Assembly (NCBI GenBank): GCA_032207245.1
Contig: CM063502.1
Location: 46,742,186 to 46,806,185 of the forward strand
Direction of reading: 5' to 3'
Length of the DNA: 64,000 bases
From: Pardosa pseudoannulata
Taxonomy: Eukaryota; Arthropoda; Arachnida; Araneae; Lycosidae
This document shows, piece after piece, positions 24,895-37,227 of this stretch (position 1 is the stretch's first letter; each line of letters begins with the position of its first letter). A model generated the notes under the pieces. It saw only the letters and a program-made list of their open reading frames with translations, did not search any database and had not been told where the DNA came from. Made by a program: the position numbers and the translations under genes.

Positions 24895-25285
24895 TCCTTA
24901 GCGACTTATGTCTAGTAGCCGTCCAAAGATCCGACGTGTTCCTTAACGGCTTCTGAAACAAGGAAAACAGGATCGTGGTCGTAATGTCCTACGATACCCT
25001 TTGGAGCTAGCAGGCCAAGTCTAGAGTGTCTTCAGATTTGTCCCTGCTTCTAACCTACCAGGAATCACTAGAGCAAAGTCGATCTTTCCCATTAGCTGTG
25101 CTGATCAAACGAAAGGCGCAACCCTCTTTGAGGTTTAGTCAATGTTCAGCCCTCGTGGTTTTTCGCTCAAGTCAATCTGCATGATACCTTTAGACAGACA
25201 CCAGTCGCGTATTGTCTATTGGACCTGGTGTAGTATTCCTATACTAGGGAAAGAGTAACAAGAATAACAACAGCTTATGGTTAGT
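24895..25285 (+). repeat. SINE-like dispersed repeat (family 2), copy 1
   Basis: It is similar in order and content to 50090-50365 and to the complement of 53630-53980. Shared landmarks are GTTCCTTAACGGCT or GTTCATTAATGGCT, then AATGTCCT, GCAGGCCAA, TCGCTC and finally GAGTAACAA with AATA. The GC content is higher than the flanks. No coding frame is conserved. The family is not recognised. Confidence 0.55.
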
Positions 25286-26860
25286 AATTTCCTAATTTTT
25301 AAGTACTTTCTTGCCTTAGGGGATGAATTTTCTGAATACTTCTACTAATAAACAACACATAACTCAAATTTACCTATAATAATATACTTATTAGCAGTTA
25401 ATTATGCTCATTTTACTGAAAATACAAACATGATATACATTATCTCCCTCAATAATGACAACTAATAAATTTTAAATATTATTCAGATATCCTTATTTCC
25501 GAAATATCATGAATCGGGATATGAAAGGGGAATCGAACAATATTTATGTCTTGATGAACAAAGAATGTTTTATTGCGTTGTCACATGTCAGCTTATACTT
25601 GTTTAAAATTACTTTCACTCGTTAAGAAATGTGCACATATTTTTGTATTACAGCGAGAAATTTTGAATTTAATTGTTTTAGTTGATGATCACGAGCAGTA
25701 AGACCTTTAACAAATTGGGAAATTCCGGCAAATTAACGAATTTGTTAGAAAATGAATTCCTAAATTGAATCTGCTGCTTTCAACACGTAACTGTTGGCTT
25801 GTTATAGGTATTTTACTTTTATTGCAGAACTCATAAATTTAGAATTTTTTAAAGTATCCCGCATGCAATGCATATAGAGTATGTCGAACATTCAATCTTG
25901 CTTATAACATTGGATAATCTATAAATTAGATGCTTAAAAAATCGTATGAAATCAAAGTGAAATATAAATATTCGCAGGTGAAAGGAGGTCATGTTAGAAG
26001 AAATTTCCTGCACTTTCTCGGTTCACTTGACATTTTTTCAAACACCACAAAACTTGCCAAAAAAAACGATGACTTTTTTTCCTGTAGGTATCCGACATAT
26101 GTAAGTGCGCAATACCGAGTGAAAAAAGTACTGTAACTGTCCGATTTTCCAACGAGTATTCTCGTCTAATTTCACTCTGCGTTCTAACGAGAGTTTCACA
26201 CAACGAATAGATACTATTCGTGAGTATTAACAATTTCTTTCCATTTTGGATTTGATAAAATGGAAATAAAACGAAAGTTACATTCATCAGAAATTTTTAC
26301 GAATGATCCATTTGTATTTTATTGATTGTTTCACTTTCCGACCAGCTTGAAGTTTAAAGCAATAGTCTCTCAAATATAAAATACTCTCTCGGATGTCTTC
26401 ATTCTTAATTTGAAGCAAAACGAATCCTTGATGTTTCAGTGGCTAAATAAAGAGAACAAACAGGGTGTATTTCTACTGCCTACTGTACGCACCACACTCA
26501 AAGTTTAAATAAAGCAAACAGCTAACGAGGCAAGAAGTGGAACTAAACATACTCAATGTAATTTTCGATATATAAAAAATATATGAAGTATAGAAAAAAT
26601 TATATATTTATAGACATTTTTAAAAATTCTGTTATTTGTTAGACTGTAAAGAGCTTTATCTTTTAATAATAATAATCGCTTATTAGATATTTCTTTAATT
26701 TCTAGCATTTTTGTTTAATTACGGTATAATATTTATTCTATTCGAAGGGTAAAATAAGACATTGGAATACTATCATCCGTTAAAAAAATCACGAAATTCA
26801 CGCAGGAAATGATTCTTGCATCTACTATGTAAGGTGGATTCCGAACGTTTTTGAAGTTAT
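25286..26860. other. AT-rich non-coding DNA
   Basis: No supported exon or element. Two overlapping frames near 25930-26287 on opposite strands have no domain and no splice context. Confidence 0.5.
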
Positions 26861-26861
26861 A

Positions 26862-26930
26862 TACTGACTGCGGGATTCGATCCCGCGGTCTCCAGTACCA
26901 CGAGAGTCATGGTTGGAAATTAAATTTTGA
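26862..26930 (-). repeat. tRNA-like SINE head fragment
   Basis: On the minus strand, GGTACTGGAGACC is followed by a perfect T-arm-like stem and loop (GCGGG, ATCGAAT, CCCGC). The arrangement matches the B-box part of the family 1 SINE. There is no D-arm, anticodon arm or acceptor stem, so this is not a tRNA gene. Confidence 0.5.
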
Positions 26931-29900
26931 AACTCCAGTTTTCGTTGAAAAACACAAAGTCTTTAAAGTTACTCTTTGACTTTTCCTTCAGTGTCAGTTT
27001 CCTATGATGCAAAACTGTAATTTGAAGTTCTGCCGGCAGAACTGCTGTATTTTCCAGATTTTTAAAACAACTACAAATATACCACGAGATGGCAAATTAC
27101 AGTAAAACTACATGTTTATTTTATTTTTATAAGAATCCTATGAAAGTATATTCCAACGTGGTTAACGGAATCTTGAAAGGTAAAAGTGATTTTCCGATAT
27201 CTATGGAACTCTTTGGCAAATGTGTTTTTCACTTGTAATATTTTCCCTCTAAGTAAATGATGTTTAATTCCAAGAAATTTTCCGAAAATGGGAAGCTTTT
27301 AGTCCAACAAATGAGTAGTTAAGACAGATATGTTTTTTAATGTTTTATGTATGATCATGTTTTGATAAGTAATCGTTATTCGTTAAAATAATCAAAACCG
27401 ACGTAGAGCTATCAGATTATCTGAATTTTTTGCATTTCTAGTAACCTGATGGATAGATTGTTTACCGCTTTGCTGCATTTATTTGCGAGGTTACTTAAAC
27501 GATGTAGCGAAACATCGATGTCAGCCCCTCACGCATTGATTAATCTGATAATATTCTATGCTTATTTCATTCTAAACTCACATTGTTTTTTATATTCCAT
27601 TCTAAAGTAGATAGTTCTTTCTGTGTATCAGGTCGAAGTTTAAACCAATAGGAATGTAACACCTATTTCTATTTCTAATCTTAAAATCGTTGGAGTCAGT
27701 AAAACATCTCGTTATACAAAGTTTTTAAGTTCAAGAGTTTATTAAACATCGAATACTATCACTTTTTTGGAACGTTTTATTACTCTTATATCTGTCGCAT
27801 AACATTTAAAAATTTATGTTAAAACAGGAATACACAAGCCACCCTTCTAAAAGAATTCTGTATACTGTTTAAGTTTTTTTTAGCTTTTAACATCTTATTT
27901 TAATTTTAAAACACCTCCGAGAATATGTGTAGCAGTCTACGTTTAAAGTTATACGTTAACATTGATGTATATGCTTCAATTTAGTAATTAACATTTTTAC
28001 GTATTATCAGTTTTATTTTACCTGTCATGAATATCTGTTTATTTAACACTAAGTTAGAGTGTGGTCTCGTATAATATGTCAGTTTAACTTACAATAGAAA
28101 CGCATTACATCTATATGTAAACATCTAAGGTAGCAAAAACAATTTAGTCCAATGAAAAATCTAAAGCATTTTTCGGTGAAACAAAGATAAGGAATCTTTG
28201 CATTACTGATCTACACTGATTAACGCATATAAAGAACTAATAACATCGTTAGTATTCAATTTTCACTTAAAGTAACTTCCCAATAAACTGTTCATTTCCT
28301 ATCCGAAAGGTAATTATTCGGTTTATGTGAAATAGAAATTTTAACATTATAAAAGTTGGCCTTTTTTATTTCAAAAGAAATAAATTATAATAATGTGTGA
28401 TTTTTATATTTTGTACTTTATTTTTAAAAATTGGCAGAGGCTAAAAGTATCGATCGCCATCGTAAAAATTTTCAACAAAAAATTAATTTATTTGAAACAT
28501 TTTAATTCATTTGGGGTTATTCAATGTCTTGTACATTTCTATATTACAAGTAAAGAATAAAAATTATAAAAAATTAGGAACTTCTAAACTATGCATAGAG
28601 TATACTTCTATACATTCATAAAGTAGATCTAAAGAGATTCGTGCGAGTCACTATTGTCACATAAAAGATTCGTATAAAAATTGTATACTAACTACATACG
28701 AAGTAAAATAAACATTAAAAAGAAATAGTATAAGTTTTCGTAGAGTTAAAAGTATTGGTACAATGTTTATAGAAATAAACTTTCAAGTTATTACCTTAAC
28801 AATATTTTCAGCTTTAATAAAGGCGTTCAAATTCTTCAAAATCAATTTAAATATGTTCCGATTGAAAAACCTAGTATAAAGTACTATTTCTGTGTTGATG
28901 CACGTAGTTCATTTTTATTAAAAATGTCCGAGAATGTAAATTTTTAAAGAGTTTTAAGTTAATGTTTCATAGGTATACAATCAGGTTACATAAGATAATT
29001 TATATTTTTTGCTATGGTAATTAAAATCTAGAGTCGAGTATTTACAGCTGTATTGAGATCATTTTCAAATAATACAATAAAGCTGTAGTCACGTGAGAAC
29101 ACAATGTTCTTCAAAAAATATCATTATAAAGCTGATAACTTGAAAATTTGCAAATATATTCTTTCATATTATTTTGTACTCCACAGATCAACATGAAAGC
29201 CTTTTTTCCTTTTGCACTGTACCTAGGAATACAAAAGTTGCAAGGATCTCGATTCTGCTGCAATTTAAGTTCACTTAACTTTGAATCTGTCTTTAAAGAA
29301 AGTTTAAAAAGTCATCTGTGAAAGATTGTCGGGATCTTCTTATAGGTGGAAGTCTATAAAAAGCACTAATTTGCACAGCTCAGAAGCCCATAAAGTTTTG
29401 GTATAGAATGCTGTACGGTTAAATTTAGTTTATCGAAGAGTACATGATTTTGGTTCTTACATTTTGGACCGTGTTTACTATAACCGATACAGAAACTTTT
29501 AGAAATTTGGGTTATTATTGATAAGTTTCAAGTTTCTTGGACCACATTACACTTCAAATCATCTTTACAATTAAGACTTCACTCTAAAATTTCTTTTTCG
29601 TATCACTTCAACTTCCTGCATAGTTAATTTATGAGTTATTTTGAAATAGTTTTGTGTCAATAAGGACTAGGCATCACTAGTCTTTTATAAATGTTCGTAG
29701 TCATAACTCAAATAGCTTTATTCTTCTCTATTTTGATAAAGTGGTTCCAGTAAAACAAAATTTTACTTACTTGTTATTTAGATAAATTAGGGATTTGAAA
29801 TCCAATCTTTTTTGTCCCAACAACCAAATTGAAATTTTCTAAAGGATTTATTCTCAAATTGCGTGTCGTGTTATACCTGTGCGCAATGAAGGTTTTTGGT

Positions 29901-29999
29901 AAATAATTAAATTTATTTTGTTTTTTACCACTAATGTGAAATGTTTAATTTAATTTGTGCCATTTGATTGTCGACATCTTTCCTTACATTTTAGCTTTT
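26931..29999. other. Long AT-rich stretch without a recognisable gene
   Basis: I read both strands for splice-bounded coding segments, transposase motifs and simple repeats and found nothing I can support. Confidence 0.45.
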
Positions 30000-30009
30000 T
30001 ATGCATATT

Positions 30010-30430
30010 GTTCCTTCCTCTTTTTTTTTTTTTGGGGGGGGGGGGGGTTACAACGTCTCTCGCGTCTGCGGCCACGAGCTTCAAGCCGTACGTGTACTCT
30101 GGGTAGTACTAAATGACAGACAACCTCAGGGGTGTACCTCCTTTAGGTATACACGGGTGTCACGAGCCCGGGGTTCACTTGAGTGATATTTTTCTAGTAT
30201 CTTCTCTGGTAGACCAGAACTTGCCTCTGTAGTGCTTGTTCCTTACTGGAGTTGACCAAATTAATTCTCGAGCCAAGACGGACCTCTCGTAGGTCAGCTG
30301 CAGCTTTATAGCTGTCGTGGTTGCGGTCGTGGCGACTGGTCTTCAGTATAAGCTGCTGTATGGGCAAAAAGCCTGGGTCAGCGATAGGAATTACCTTCCT
30401 TATTTTTGGCAACAGAAGTCGTGCTTTGTT
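30010..30430. mobile_element. GC-rich repeat fragment bounded by T and G runs
   Basis: A T run and a G run (about 30020-30048) lead into about 380 bp of distinctly GC-richer sequence with short frames in both strands. The abrupt composition change suggests a transposon or LTR fragment. No protein motif was recognised. Confidence 0.35.
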
Positions 30431-31389
30431 TCCACACTATGATTTTTTCGTTCAAATCTATTAGCGATTAATTACTTCAAAACAACCGATTAGAATATTA
30501 TTTAACCAGTGAACATACCAGGAATTTTTTTTTTTCATTCTAAGTATTTTGTCCCAAGGGAGTAGGGACATACAACTTTTATAAATACGTGTATGTTCCT
30601 AATATCGACATCAATTTTTACTTGTCTGAATATTTGGAACTTGACTCACCGTGGCTACAGCTAAAATACTTAATTTTCTTAAATTGCATGGGAAAATAAT
30701 TCTAAACAAATAGTTTGATTAAAATATTATAATGGAGAAAATTTATTTTTTATTCAAAGATCTTGGGATTAGAAGTGAGGAAAATGACAGACTGGCATTT
30801 AATTTTTGCTTTAAATTTATAGTCGCAACACAACTCAATTTTCATACGGTTATAAATATAGATGGATATGGAATTACACAGAACGACTGATAAGACATTT
30901 ATTGATCACCTTTTTTCTTAGTATTTCATTAAACAGGCGATAAACTAGTCAGTGCCATTTTCGTTAATTACTAGCAGTGAAAAAAGGTAATAAAATCCAC
31001 ATTATGCGACTGCAAGTTTTTACTAGTAGCTTCTTAACAGTAATAGAAAACCTATGCAAAGTTCCTATTTTTTCATAAAACACATTAATATAATATTTGA
31101 GTCATCTATAACAGTAACAACTTTAGTATCTCTTTCAAGTTTATCAGGATTCTTGAAAATGAAAAATCCGTTCAAAAAACGAATGTTATTCACGCTGTTC
31201 TCAACATCCACCATTCTATGACTCGCCCGTGTTTCACAAACAGCCGGGTCAGAAATTGGATCGAAAGCCAAAATTAAAAAAAAAAAACGATAACATGTGC
31301 TGTAAAATTAGTAATTTGAGACTAACACACACGCACATGAGACTAACTTTGAAACTATTGCTTTTTATTAATTGATCTTTTACTATTGT

Positions 31390-31475
31390 TACAGGAGTTA
31401 TAGAAATGGTATTGAGGAAGGCGAACGTGAGGTGAATAAGGCGGTGTCGGCATTAGAGAACAGGGGATGCTGGTC
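31390..31475 (-). pseudogene. Possible mariner fragment with a PPYSP motif
   Basis: The minus-strand frame reads TPPYSPHVRLPQYHFY, which resembles the PPYSPDLAPSDYH motif near the third catalytic Asp of mariner transposases. That Asp position is not preserved. It lies downstream of the transposase C-terminal piece at 31787-32005, so its order is wrong for a single collinear element. It may be a rearranged part or a second fragment. Chance resemblance is possible. Confidence 0.35.
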
Positions 31476-31786
31476 GTGTCACAAATCCGTGCAATCCAGC
31501 TCAAAGTCCAGTTGAGGAAATAAAAGTCACTAGTGAGTGGCAGGAGAAACAGATGGTAAGGCCACATTTTCGTTCCCTAAAAGTCAATTCCAGGAAATAA
31601 AGTCACAGTCGGGTATACAGTCCAGTCTCGTTTTGAATAATTTATTCATGGTAGGATCCAGAAAGGAAAATGATTTCTCCTACGTTCCAATTTTAGTTCG
31701 ATCATATAAGCGTGGATATCCGCTGTCACCGAATTGGCATCTTCGATCCATTACAAAATATCTTCTTTCAGCACGTCATTGAGGTA

Positions 31787-32333
31787 CTACCAAGATAGAC
31801 AGTTTTCCTTCATACTCAGCAAATATTCATCGAATACATGAAGTGGAACAGTTTTGTCTGCCACCTGGTCACAGGCCTGCTGGGCCATCCTCTGCTGGAC
31901 GCGGAACCACTGCTGGCGTCTTAGAGTAGCCGAGGGATGTTCGTCATCTTCGAACGATTGGAGGCGGTGAGAGATTATCTTCCCACGAACTAAGTTAGCG
32001 TCCATATTCCATCGATAATTTGCAATCTTTCAGAACACCGTTCACATCCCGTACCGATAGCGTCTGTTTGAACTTGGTCCTGACCGAAGATCCATTATGA
32101 TGCCAGTGTATTGACTGCTGCTTGGTTTCCGGGGTAAAGTGCAAAATCCAAGTCTCATTGCCCGTGACGATCCTGTAGAGAAACTCATCATCGTCTTTGT
32201 GATATCGTAGCAGAAATGTCAGTGCTACTCCTAAGCGTTGAATTTTGTGTTCGGGTGTCAGTTTAGGCTCATAGACCTGACAGAGCTGAAAATGAATTTC
32301 AATTGGACCAGTACTTTGTGCATTCAAGATCAA
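31787..32333 (-). pseudogene. Dead mariner (Tc1/mariner) transposase
   Basis: Minus strand. The segment at 32333-31995 carries LTPEHKIQRLGVALTFL, then RIVTGNETWILHF and ETKQQS, which is the start of the mariner catalytic domain. The usual first catalytic Asp (VTGDETW) is Asn here. After SVR the frame departs from the family. The next frame (32005-31787) carries SFEDDEHPS, a WFRVQQ segment and VFDEYLL, which resemble the transposase C-terminus. The helix-turn-helix N-terminus and the middle, with the second and third catalytic Asp, are missing. The element cannot encode an active transposase. Inverted terminal repeats were not found. Confidence 0.8.
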
Positions 32334-32819
32334 CGACCAAACCTTGCAGGCGGCGGGAGGAGGAATTAGATTTTCTATTTCGGAACACTGCTACCCCGTT
32401 ATTAGCATGAATCGAGACTTGTTGAGCTGGAATATGAATAATACGTCATAGATCTATTACGCTTTCGCAACGCTAATTACGTTTACTTTAAAGGGAAAAA
32501 CATCGGGAAACTTACTTTCTGGATGCGCCTCGTACTTAAAGAAATTTATGAAACTTGAGAGACGTTTTCAAAAACTTACTAGAGTAGACCCGGTCGAGTC
32601 CTAGACTAGAGACGAATTACTTAGGTGATAATTAATGAAGTCAATCAATTTAATTTCACCAAATTAATAACAAATAAGAATCTGTCTATTTAATATGTAA
32701 AAAATTTTACACGTGGCCTCATGATAAAATTTCATTTTATTTTTTCATTAATATTACTGCTTTGGTGAGTAGTTTAGCGATTCAAAATTTCGAGATTGTT
32801 AATATTGGGGGTTAGACGG

Positions 32820-33274
32820 TCTGGCAGCTGGACACAAGGGGGACAGAAGAGGGTTGGTCATTCTCAGGGTCCGGAAGAACTTATTTCTCTGAAAAAGCGG
32901 GAGTTCCAGACCCAGAGGGGAATTGGATTTTTACGTCCCTGTATGCCTCTGTGTGGAATGCCGGCTATGATTGAGGAGTCTGGTCCGCTGACCACTCCCT
33001 TGTTCTCAACCCTTTACCTCCACCCCCCCCCTTTTTTGCGAGGGGTCTTTCAAGAAGAAGACAGTTGATTGTTGGGGGCTGGAGGGTAGAGAAGGTTGTT
33101 TTCTTTCTCCCAAACGATGTTGTTTTGTATCGTGTATATATTGTATATAGTCGATATAATAAAGTCTAAGACTTAAGCTATTTTCCTTACTAAGCCCCCA
33201 CAAACACAGAGGTGTATCTATGTTACACAGAGGTGTATGTTGCTCAAACACAGAGGTGTATGTTGCGACGTTAC
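32820..33274 (+). mobile_element. LTR-like insertion, 455 bp, with GACGG target duplication
   Basis: The 5-bp sequence GACGG occurs at 32815-32819 and again at 33275-33279, exactly where the satellite monomer is interrupted and resumes. The insert is GC-richer, has an AATAAAG poly-A-like signal near 33160, and ends in three copies of an ACACAGAGGTGTAT motif. The ends do not show the usual TG and CA, so the element class is inferred from the target duplication and general structure. The 90-codon frame inside it is not a gene. Confidence 0.55.
33195..33262 (+). repeat. Three copies of an ACACAGAGGTGTAT motif
   Basis: Near-exact direct copies with spacing of 20 to 30 bp lie at the 3' end of the LTR-like insertion. 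Confidence 0.8.
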
Positions 33275-33626
33275 GACGGCATTGCTAAGGCATTGGAAAA
33301 TGGAAGAAATCTTTTCAATTTCTCCAATAGGTCTCATAATAAAAATTGCTTTTGTTTTTTCATCGATTTCGCTGCATAACTGTTTCGTGAATTACTGAGA
33401 GCCTGAAAATTTCAACTGTTATTAATAATGAGGATTAGACAACTGTGATATAGAATCGGTAAATGCAAGAATATTTTTAAATTTTTCCAATTGATCCAAA
33501 AATAATTGTTTTATTTTCATCGATATATGACTGCTGTAAACATTTGGGTGATTAATTTAGTGCTCGAAAATTTCAACTTTTTTTAACATTGGGGGTTAGA
33601 CTGAACTATTATAAAATCGGTAAATG

Positions 33627-33883
33627 TGAAGTTACTCCATGGCAACACAAGCGACTCTCAAGGACATCTGCACTTGCACGCGCGCCTGGCATCCTGCCAA
33701 AGATATAATTTGCATGTTTTTCTTCTCGCTTCTCGGCAGGTATAAAAGCCGAGGGAAAATGTAACCAGAGAGAGCGCATTTCAGTACGAAGTACGTACGC
33801 CTTGAATAAATGTTTTTATCTTAAATGGAGTCAGTTACTTAGTAGGTAAAATCTACACGCAACCTCAACAGCAATCACCTACA
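33627..33883 (+). mobile_element. Solo LTR, 257 bp, with AATG target duplication
   Basis: It begins TGAAGTTACTCC and ends CACCTACA (TG...CA), flanked by AATG at 33623-33626 and 33884-33887. Removing it restores a satellite monomer (GGTAAATG then CAAGA). Inside are TATAAAAGCC at 33741-33750, a possible arthropod initiator TCAGT at 33781 and an AATAAA signal at 33805-33810. This is the layout of an LTR promoter and terminator. No internal retroelement genes remain, so it is a solo LTR, most plausibly of a Ty3/gypsy or BEL/Pao element. The family assignment is inference. Confidence 0.75.
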
Positions 33884-34099
33884 AATGCAAGATTTTTTTT
33901 AAATTTCTCTATTTTGTCCAATAATAAAAATTGATTTTGTTTTTTCATCGATATGACATCGATTAACTATTTGAGGAGTATTTTAGAGCTTTAAAATTTC
34001 GATAATGTAAATATTGGTAGTTAGAAGGCATTGGCAAGGAATTGGTGAATACCAGAAATAAGATATATATCATAGGTGACTTCTGACCTGACGCGAAAA

Positions 34100-34170
34100 T
34101 CACCTTAGTATAGTATAGTAGTATAGTATAGTGGAGTGGAGTGGCTAGGCTAGGCTTGGCTAAGCTAACA
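34100..34170. repeat. Short tandem pentamer cluster
   Basis: Runs of TATAG, GGAGT and GGCTA units follow one another near the 3' end of the copia element. Confidence 0.8.
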
Positions 34171-34191
34171 CTCGGCCCTATTGGAAGAACA

Positions 34192-34690
34192 TTATCGAAA
34201 AACTTTTTCTACGAAAAAGTTTAGTCTATCTAAAATTAATGGTTCTTTAAGGAAGTTCGCTAAATTATTTTTACTATCAATATATTTTAAAACAAATAAA
34301 TTTTGTTCTAACTGTGGTCTAATCAATTTATATTTTATGTGGATATGCTTAGTTTAAGTATTTTCAATAGGATTTGTAGAGAAATATATTGCTGCTTGGT
34401 TATCACAATATTGTACTGGTACATGTACATTTACATTTGACAAGTGTTTACATTCTTTAATTACATTACAATACCATATCAATTATTTCACACTTTCAGT
34501 TAAGGAAACCAATTCAGACTCCATCGACCTTAGTGCTATACATTTTTGTTTACTTGTTTTAAAACTAAAAAGAATACCTGCAAAATACATTATATATCCC
34601 CTTGAAGAATGTCTTAGTGGCAACCCCAGTTGGAATCACAATATGTTTTTAACTGAGAATTATTTCATTTTGATAAATTTATTTTTCAGT
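34192..34690 (-). pseudogene. Copia RNase H domain, broken
   Basis: Minus-strand pieces read CDSNWGC (the region of the first acidic residue), then FKTSKQKCIALRSMESELVS, then CDNQAAIYFSTNP and TKHIHIKYKLI. These are hallmarks of copia RNase H. In-frame stops interrupt it at least three times. The C-terminal stop is at 34192-34194. RNase H removes the RNA strand during reverse transcription; this copy cannot do so. Confidence 0.85.
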
Positions 34691-34748
34691 GTTTAGTGTT
34701 AAACACCTAATTCGCAATATTTACCACAATAGTCCAATGTTGACAAGT

Positions 34749-35949
34749 CTAAGAATTACAAAATTGAGACTTCGTATTTACAGCAAATGAAATATCAGGC
34801 CTACTTATGCTTGCAATAAGGGATAAACATCCTATCAATATACGATAAGAATAACATTTCATCACTTCACTATCAAAAATTTCAGCTTCTTTAACTTTGG
34901 GTAAAAATTTTATTCCTGGTTTAAAAGGCAAGTTTACGCTCGTTCTTGGCAATCCTTCAATTTTTTTTTAATTAATACATCTATGTACGTACTTTGATGA
35001 AGAAATACATTTCCATTTATGCATTCAAAATTAAATCGCAATAAATGGTGAATCTTTCCCAAATCATGCACATCTAAGTTACTTTTAAGCAAACTGATTG
35101 CATCTTGCAATACATTTTGTGTTTTACCAAATAAAATTAAAACGTCTACGTATACTAACAAAACTACATTTTTTCTTAACTTATAAACACATTGCACCAA
35201 ATTAAATTTTTAAATCCAAGTTTCTTTAAAATATAATCTAATACGGCATTCCAAACCCTATCACTTAGATGTAATCCATAAATTGCTTTATTTAACTTAC
35301 AAATTTTATTTCCCTCACCTTTAATCTTAAAACCTTCTGGTTGTAACATGTATACAGGTTCTGCTAACGTTCAGTGTAAATAATATGATTTTATATCTAA
35401 ATGAAAATGTTTCCAACACATTACTCTTACTAACATCATAAAAAATAGTCTTACTATAGCAAAATTTACAGCAGGGGAAAATGTATCTGTGTAATCAGCA
35501 CCTAATTTCTGTTCATATCCCTGAGCTACTAACCTGGCTTTATATTTTTTAATGTTATTTTGGTCATCTTTTTATATTGTATAAACCCATCGACTACCTA
35601 AAATATTTACATTAGGTGGGGGAGTTACTACAGTCCAAACTTATCTTTTATTCATCATGTCAATCTCATCTGACATTGCTTTTTCCCATTCATTCTTATT
35701 TGGAAATTTGTTCAAGTCTTCACACCTTTTTGGTACTTCAGCATTATAGACCTCATCGCAATATATATCCTCTAAATTTACATTATAATTTTCTTTCTGA
35801 TTGTCAAAAATTTCTTTAGTTTCAGATATTGGTTTGGGTTTAAAAGAAAAAACGCCAGGGTCACATTGTATTCTTTGCTCTTTACAGTACTTTTCAACTT
35901 CATTTTTAGACATAAATCTAATATTTGTATTAGGCAGATAATAGTACAC
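34749..35949 (-). pseudogene. Copia reverse transcriptase, broken
   Basis: The domain begins near NEWEKAMSDEIDMMNK (35650-35700). Further minus-strand pieces resemble ARLVAQGYEQKLGADYTDTF and LNKAIYGL of copia enzymes. The catalytic box in the 34934-35200 frame reads LVYVDVLILFG where the family has YVDD, so the second catalytic Asp has become Val. The thumb-side segment (SYRILIGCLSLIASISRPDI) is in another frame (34749-34952). Several stops and frameshifts lie between. It is non-functional. Confidence 0.88.
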
Positions 35950-35959
35950 ATCAATCCAA

Positions 35960-36220
35960 TTACTCGTTCCAGGAAGTTCCAGGAACTTCTTTTCTTGTCC
36001 AATTTGAAATATCTAATGTTTCCTCTTTAACTTTTGTTTCGGGATACACTATTTCTTGACAAATCAATTCCCTATCATTTCTTAATATAGCATATTCACA
36101 ACACTTGTTTTTACCGAACAACGTTTTTACCCCATTTTTACTCTCATAAATTATAACATTAATAGTTTCCACAAAGCATTTATCCCTTGGGATCCAAATC
36201 CTATATTCTTTAGTATTCAT
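35960..36220 (-). pseudogene. Copia linker between integrase and reverse transcriptase
   Basis: The minus-strand frame begins MNTKEYRIWIPRDKCFVE, the conserved block that follows the copia integrase (typically GYAxxxKGYRIWxP). It is followed by a variable, Lys/Glu-rich stretch. Confidence 0.75.
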
Positions 36221-36297
36221 CGCGTAGCCTACTAAAATTCCATCTTTAGCTGTATTATTTAGTTTACTTTTCTTTAACTTCGGTATGTGAACATACG

Positions 36298-37136
36298 CTA
36301 ACGAGCCAATATTCGGAAATGGTTAATAGAGGTTATATAGCCACTCCATATCTCCATTGCAATTAGACCTCGAGTAAGTTTGAGTGCACATCGATTCCGT
36401 ATATGTACATATGTTTGAAAAGCTTCTGCCCAAAATCTTTGTTCTAAGCCACTACCATGAAGTAAAGCTCTCACGCCTTCTATACCTGTTCTATTAAAAC
36501 GTTCGGCCACCCCATTCTGTTGAAGTGTGTAAACAGACGTTCTTTCGGCCCTTATACCTAAGGTTTTTAAATAAGATTCGAATTTTTTATGGCAAAACTC
36601 TAGACCATTATCTGTTCTCACGGATTTCAGTTTACAATTCAGTTCTCGCTCAACTTTAGCTAAATCTGTTTTTAAAACAGTCGAATACGTCGGATATATG
36701 TTCATACTGTGTATACTTAAATTGTACGAGAAAAATCGTCTATAATAGATAAAAAATATTAACTGCCTCCCAACGACGGAACGGGAGATGATCCCTAAAG
36801 GTCAAAATATACCTTATCTAACACATTTTTAGTTAGCTTATCATAGTTATGCTTTAACGAAACTCTAGTTGATTTTGTAATTTGGCAAACTGAACACTTA
36901 TCCAATTTTTCCTTAAGATTTCGTAATCCCTTTACAGTATTTTTATTATTCATTTCTGGAATTAAACGCTTATTTATATGGCCAAATCTTCTATGCCAGT
37001 AATTTATATCGGTACCATAAAAATATTGTTGAAGTTTTTCGGGCTTACGATAATTAGGTACACCATACATTATATACAACTTTCCTACTCTAAGAAATAT
37101 TAAAAAGTATTTATTCTTATCAGTATAAATAATCAT
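36298..37136 (-). pseudogene. Copia GAG-pre-integrase and integrase, broken
   Basis: The frame at 37136-36795 has INYWHRRFGHINKR and KCSVCQITK, the His/Cys zinc-binding part. The next bases (36794-36706) read in pieces as VYFDL and FLSIIDDFSR, giving the first catalytic Asp. The frame at 36705-36298 carries VRTDNGLEFC (second Asp) and QQNGVAERFNRT (catalytic Glu), followed by RALLHGSGLEQRFWAEAF. Stops and a frameshift between the pieces make it inactive, although all three catalytic acidic residues can still be read. Confidence 0.88.
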
Positions 37137-37227
37137 TTTGTTATTATGCCATACAATTTTATAGCTAAGCTAAGTCAATATTAGTTTAGTAGTCAATATT
37201 AGATTACTAGTAATTTTATAACTAAGC

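Larger units (their letters stand above)
32700..34062 (+). repeat. Satellite-like array, four monomers of about 160 bp, broken by two insertions
   Basis: Four diverged monomers share TTTTTTCATCGAT, then CGAAAATTTCAACT or similar, then ATTGGGGGTTAGA and AATCGGTAAATG. The anchor TCATCGAT lies near 32746 (degenerate), 33361, 33518 and 33946. After subtraction of the two insertions the spacing is about 157 to 167 bp. The insertions at 32820-33274 and 33627-33883 each sit inside a monomer and have duplicated target bases, so the array is older than both. Confidence 0.75.

Noticed and set aside
26862..26930. Possible tRNA gene (T-arm-like GCGGGATCGAATCCCGC, minus strand)
   Set aside because: No acceptor stem, D-arm or anticodon arm can be drawn around it; it is better explained as a SINE head remnant.
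31065..31271. 68-codon minus-strand frame (begins MAFDPISDPAVCETR)
   Set aside because: Somewhat protein-like at its start, but no homology could be recognised and the end is AT-driven. Without transcripts I do not call it.
32796..33251. Frames of 90 and 81 codons on opposite strands
   Set aside because: They lie inside the 455-bp LTR-like insertion and have low-complexity translations.
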